DNA from: Terriglobia bacterium
GTDB lineage: Bacteria > Acidobacteriota > Terriglobia > Terriglobales > Acidobacteriaceae
Direction: 5' to 3'
DNA: 42,153 bases
NCBI GenBank assembly: GCA_020072585.1
Contig: JAIQGL010000042.1
Coordinates: 1 to 42,153, forward strand
Below the pieces are notes generated by a model. The model worked only from the letters and a program-made list of their open reading frames with translations, was not told where the DNA came from and did not search any database. A program made the translations under genes and the position numbers. Position 1 is the first letter of the stretch, and every line of letters starts with the position of its first letter. Shown here piece after piece: positions 39,559 through 42,153 of this stretch.

Positions 39559-40754
39559 TGCATTGGGAAGAAAGCGTACGGCTTGCACTGAACGCGCTTG
39601 GCGTGGACAAGGTGAAGGCGTTCCTGACCATGCTGGGGGTGATGATCGGCAGCGCGTCGATCGTGCTGGTGGTGACGATCGCCTCGACGGGAAAAGCCTA
39701 TGTGGTGGGCCAGATTGAAGGCATTGGAGCAAACCTGGCGTATGCTGCGCTTGACCGCAATGGCGTGCCAACCGTGCCCGACGACGAACTCTCTCCCGGC
39801 GATCTGGCCGCAGTCCGCCAGTCTCTTTCCATGGTGAGCTTCGCTGCCGGAACGTATGACATACCATTCGATTTCAAGCTACGCGGCAAGATGGTGCGTG
39901 CGCGCCTGGTTGGAGTAACGGAAGAGTTCCAAAAGATCCGGAACTTGCTGATGGTTTCAGGACGATATTTTGATGCCGAGGACTTTGTTTCGCGCGCTAA
40001 GGTTTGTCTGGTGACCGAACACATTGCGCGCAACGTCTTTGGCCATGAACCCGCCACCGGCCACCCATTGCAACTGGAGCACCTGCGCTGCACCGTGATC
40101 GGCGTGTTCAAAGAAGGCGTTCCGACGTTTGGGCAGTCAGAGATACAGAATGAGACCGTGCTGGTGCCGTTCCCGCTCATCAAGACCATCACCGGCGAAG
40201 ATTTTTTCCAGGTCCTCTACGCCCAGGCGGCGTCCTCAGATGAAGTGCCTGTGATGACCGCGGAGATGGACCACATTCTCCACGCCCGCCATCGAAAAGT
40301 AGCGCGCTACAACGTGCAAAATCTCGCGTCAGTCCTGGAGACGGTACACAGCGTTTCCCTGGGCATGAGCCTGGTGCTGGTGGCCGTGGCCGTGCTGACA
40401 CTGATTACCGCGGGCACGGGCATCATGAACATTATGTTCGTGAATGTGGCCCAGCGGACGCATGAGATTGGCATCCGTAAGGCGCTGGGCGCGCGCACGG
40501 CGGAGATCCGGCTGCAATTTGTGCTGGAGGCGGGGTTCATCAGCCTGGCCGGGGCGGTCATTGGCGTGGCCATTGCGCTGGGGTTGATCTGGTTTGCCAC
40601 CGGTCTGGTGGAGGGCGGCATCCCGCTCACGGTTTCCTGGATCGCGGTTTTTCTGGCGCTGCTGCTTTCCACCGGAGTGGGCGTGTTGTTTGGATACCGC
40701 CCGGCCAATGCAGCCGCACGCATGAATCCGGTGCAAGCGCTGAAGGTGGAATAG
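39555..40754 (+). CDS. Single MacB/FtsX-type permease
   Basis: A 399-aa, non-duplicated MacB-type permease: one N-terminal membrane helix (about 22-45, FLTMLGVMIGSASIVLVVTIAS), a periplasmic MacB-PCD domain (about 50-260) and three FtsX helices at the end. QRTHEIGIRKALGARTAEIRLQFVLEAGFISLAGAVIG is the coupling region, and FGYRPANAAARMNPVQALKVE is the usual terminus. The ATGATG start overlaps the glycosyltransferase stop; either Met may be used. No ABC ATPase is encoded next to it, so a partner must be elsewhere. Being the third gene of a glycosylation operon, it may export or move a glycan or lipid product, by inference only. Confidence 0.92.
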   Translation: MMHWEESVRLALNALGVDKVKAFLTMLGVMIGSASIVLVVTIASTGKAYVVGQIEGIGANLAYAALDRNGVPTVPDDELSPGDLAAVRQSLSMVSFAAGTYDIPFDFKLRGKMVRARLVGVTEEFQKIRNLLMVSGRYFDAEDFVSRAKVCLVTEHIARNVFGHEPATGHPLQLEHLRCTVIGVFKEGVPTFGQSEIQNETVLVPFPLIKTITGEDFFQVLYAQAASSDEVPVMTAEMDHILHARHRKVARYNVQNLASVLETVHSVSLGMSLVLVAVAVLTLITAGTGIMNIMFVNVAQRTHEIGIRKALGARTAEIRLQFVLEAGFISLAGAVIGVAIALGLIWFATGLVEGGIPLTVSWIAVFLALLLSTGVGVLFGYRPANAAARMNPVQALKVE

Positions 40755-40768
40755 CTCTTCCAGCATTC

Positions 40769-41932
40769 TCACGCTGCCTGTCCGGCGCTGAACCCTGACG
40801 CCCAGGCCCACTGGAAGTTGAAGCCGCCCAGATGGCCGGTCACGTCCACCACTTCGCCGATGAAATACAGTCCCGGCACTTTGCGGCTCTCCATGGTCCT
40901 GGCGGAAAGTTCATTCGTATCCACGCCACCAGCGGTGACCTCGGCTTTTGCGTAGCCTTCAGTGCCAGCAGGAGTGATTTGCCAGTTGTGAACGTGGCGC
41001 TCAAGCTCATCCAGCGCATGATTGCTCCAGCCCTCTGGCGGATGAACGTCAAGCCAGCGGTCAGCCAACCGGTTGGCGAGTGCCGTGCGGAATGCGGCTT
41101 TTGCGGAAGCCAGATCGCGCTTTGCTGTGGGGTCACGAAGCGCTGCGGTAAGTTCTTGCTGCGGAGCCAGGTCCAGCGTGATGGGCTGTGACGGCTTCCA
41201 GTAAGAAGAAATCTGAAGAATGGCCGGACCGCTCAGGCCACGGTGCGTGATCAGCATCTTTTCGCGAAAGCGCTGCGCGCCAATCGATGCGACTACATCC
41301 GCGGAGACGCCGGCGAGGTCACAGAAATGAGCAGAGTCGTCTTTATTCAATGTCAGAGGAACAAGCGCCGGCCGCGGCTCCACGATTTTCAATCCAAACT
41401 GCCGCGCCAGATCATAACCAAAGCCCGTGGCGCCCATTTTGGGGATGGAGAGGCCACCGGTGGCGACCACCAGCGATGCGGCATGCAATTCTTCATCGTT
41501 CACGCGAAGCAGAAAATCATTCTCGCGCACTACCTCTTTCACGTTCATGTTTGTCAGGATTTCAACATTGGCCTCGCGGCACTCCTTCTCCAGCATGGTC
41601 ACGACCTGCTGCGCCGGGCCATCACAGAAAAGCTGTCCCAGAGTTTTTTCGTGGTAGGCGATGCCATGCTTTTCGACCAGAGCGATAAAGTCGGCGGGCG
41701 TGTAGCGCGCCAGCGCGGACTTGGCGAAGTGTGGATTAGCGGAAAGAAAGTTTTCCGGACGGCAGTGCAGGTTGGTGAAGTTGCAGCGTCCGCCGCCAGA
41801 GATCAGTATCTTCTTACCGATACGCTCCGCGCGCTCCAGCACGGCCACGCGCCGCCCGCGCCTGCCGGCCTCGGTGGCACACATCAGGCCGGCAGCTCCA
41901 GCGCCGAGAATGATTACATCATAGCTTTGCAT
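40769..41932 (-). CDS. BaiN/HI0933-family flavoprotein
   Basis: A 387-aa FAD-dependent oxidoreductase of the HI0933/BaiN type. It has the dinucleotide motif DVIILGAGAAGLMCATEAGRRGRRVAVLE (5-33), the signature KILISGGGRCNFTN (41-54), a middle domain with THRGLSGPAILQISSYW, VTAGGVDTNEL, and the closing GLYFIGEVVDVTGHLGGFNFQWAWASG that binds FAD again. BaiN is a bile-acid reductase in clostridia, but the wide family has unknown substrates; names like aminoacetone oxidase are not reliable. It converges with the permease gene with a 14-bp gap. The ATG at 41930-41932 is the natural start. Confidence 0.95.
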   Translation of the reverse strand: MQSYDVIILGAGAAGLMCATEAGRRGRRVAVLERAERIGKKILISGGGRCNFTNLHCRPENFLSANPHFAKSALARYTPADFIALVEKHGIAYHEKTLGQLFCDGPAQQVVTMLEKECREANVEILTNMNVKEVVRENDFLLRVNDEELHAASLVVATGGLSIPKMGATGFGYDLARQFGLKIVEPRPALVPLTLNKDDSAHFCDLAGVSADVVASIGAQRFREKMLITHRGLSGPAILQISSYWKPSQPITLDLAPQQELTAALRDPTAKRDLASAKAAFRTALANRLADRWLDVHPPEGWSNHALDELERHVHNWQITPAGTEGYAKAEVTAGGVDTNELSARTMESRKVPGLYFIGEVVDVTGHLGGFNFQWAWASGFSAGQAA

Positions 41933-41964
41933 AGTGAGCGGGCAACAGTTTTATGATTAAAAAC

Positions 41965-42014
41965 CTCGGTGGCTGAAGCCGAGCCATTAAAAGCATCCAA
42001 CCGCAGGCCTAAAG
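41965..42014. repeat. Dispersed repeat CTCGGTGGCTGAAGCCGAG, interrupted
   Basis: CTCGG-TGGCTGAAG-CCGAG forms a hairpin at 41965-41983, followed by CCATTAAAAGCATCC and then GCAGGCCTAAAGG. This order (a 'GGCTGAAGCC' hairpin, a spacer, then a second 'GGCCTAAAGGCC' hairpin) is a form of intergenic repeat I recall from acidobacteria. The second hairpin seems cut short right where an IS-like end begins at about 42015. Confidence 0.5.
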
Positions 42015-42153
42015 GTGTAAAGTTCCACGACATCCCTTACAAAGCGTTCCGAGACATCCTTTACACTTGGGTCATATTTTTGCAGCCCTCGATTGTGCAC
42101 CGCAGAGGTTCGAGCGTGGCTGGGTGGGATCGATTTCTGCGATGAGCGTTCGC
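42015..42153 (+). mobile_element. Left end of a probable insertion sequence (partial)
   Basis: GTGTAAAG (42015-42022) and CTTTACAC (42059-42066) are inverted; inside are two direct 13-mers, GACATCCCTTACA (42029-42041) and GACATCCTTTACA (42053-42065), 24 bp apart. Such tandem GACATCC blocks are typical of ends bound by a transposase. A reading frame follows (GTG 42124, ATG 42142) beginning VGSISAMSVR, which resembles the start of IS481/IS3-type transposases (...MSLRxEFV). The window ends after the 4th codon from the ATG, so the rest is not visible. Confidence 0.5.

Noticed and set aside
1-42153. CRISPR arrays, tRNA or rRNA genes, phage modules
   Set aside because: I looked for regular spacer-repeat arrays, cloverleaf-like tRNA ends and phage structural genes and saw none.

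Overview
The window looks like a chromosomal segment of an Acidobacteriota bacterium, most likely class Terriglobia. The strongest hints are two large duplicated FtsX/MacB-type orphan permeases of the acidobacterial 'ADOP' kind (12174-14642 and 29442-32075, the second behind its PadR regulator), a decayed third ADOP end, several short dispersed repeats that I recall from acidobacterial genomes, and a Gram-negative lipid A gene set. Gene density is high, with many small intergenic gaps. All calls were made by reading the sequence; no search was run.

Layout. 1-1067 is a gene-poor, repeat-rich stretch with the tail of an upstream gene and its terminator, two diverged copies of a dispersed repeat, a 7-bp tandem repeat, a GGGATT run joined to six 11-bp units, and a decayed gene end with its terminator. 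1068-3658 holds lipid A genes: fabZ and lpxA (ATGA overlap), a small opposing ORF, then lpxI. 3737-6366 holds a zinc-ribbon protein, a YdeI-like protein and an ArsR-type regulator followed by an SDR gene with a perfect inverted repeat between them. 6461-9654 is a leftward operon (TPR protein, yvcK, glmU) with a clear sigma-70 promoter. 9811-11465 holds a PCYCGC-type secreted protein and, divergently, lepB followed by a CMD/AhpD-like gene whose redox motif Cys-Pro-Phe-Cys has an in-frame TGA at the second Cys position, followed by a SECIS-like hairpin: a probable selenoprotein. 11462-12152 is a DUF4160/DUF2442 pair with an inverted-repeat operator candidate. 12174-20823 holds an ADOP permease, a tandem M42 peptidase whose N-terminal half has lost nearly all its metal and catalytic residues, a frameshifted esterase, an ECF sigma factor, a beta-propeller protein and a second frameshifted gene. 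20928-25731 includes a secreted PNGase A-like glycoamidase, a Kdo hydroxylase and a secreted amidohydrolase. 25847-29422 holds a VOC protein, a radical SAM and class II aldolase operon and two small proteins. 29442-35416 holds the padR-ADOP operon, a Crp/Fnr regulator and a TonB-domain protein coupled to an F420-reductase-like dehydrogenase. 35873-40754 is a three-gene overlapping operon (asparagine synthase-like, GT39/ArnT-like glycosyltransferase, single FtsX/MacB permease) behind a near-consensus promoter. A BaiN/HI0933 flavoprotein follows, and the window ends in a dispersed repeat interrupted by what looks like the left end of an insertion sequence.

Themes. Much of the window serves the envelope: GlmU makes UDP-GlcNAc, LpxA and LpxI use it for lipid A, YvcK relatives sense it, KdoO modifies the Kdo core, and the GT39 protein resembles lipid A or protein glycosyltransferases. 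The most noteworthy item is the CxxU selenoprotein candidate. Several genes have a -10-like hexamer only 6-12 nt before the start codon and no Shine-Dalgarno sequence, suggesting frequent leaderless transcripts, while others have textbook ribosome binding sites.
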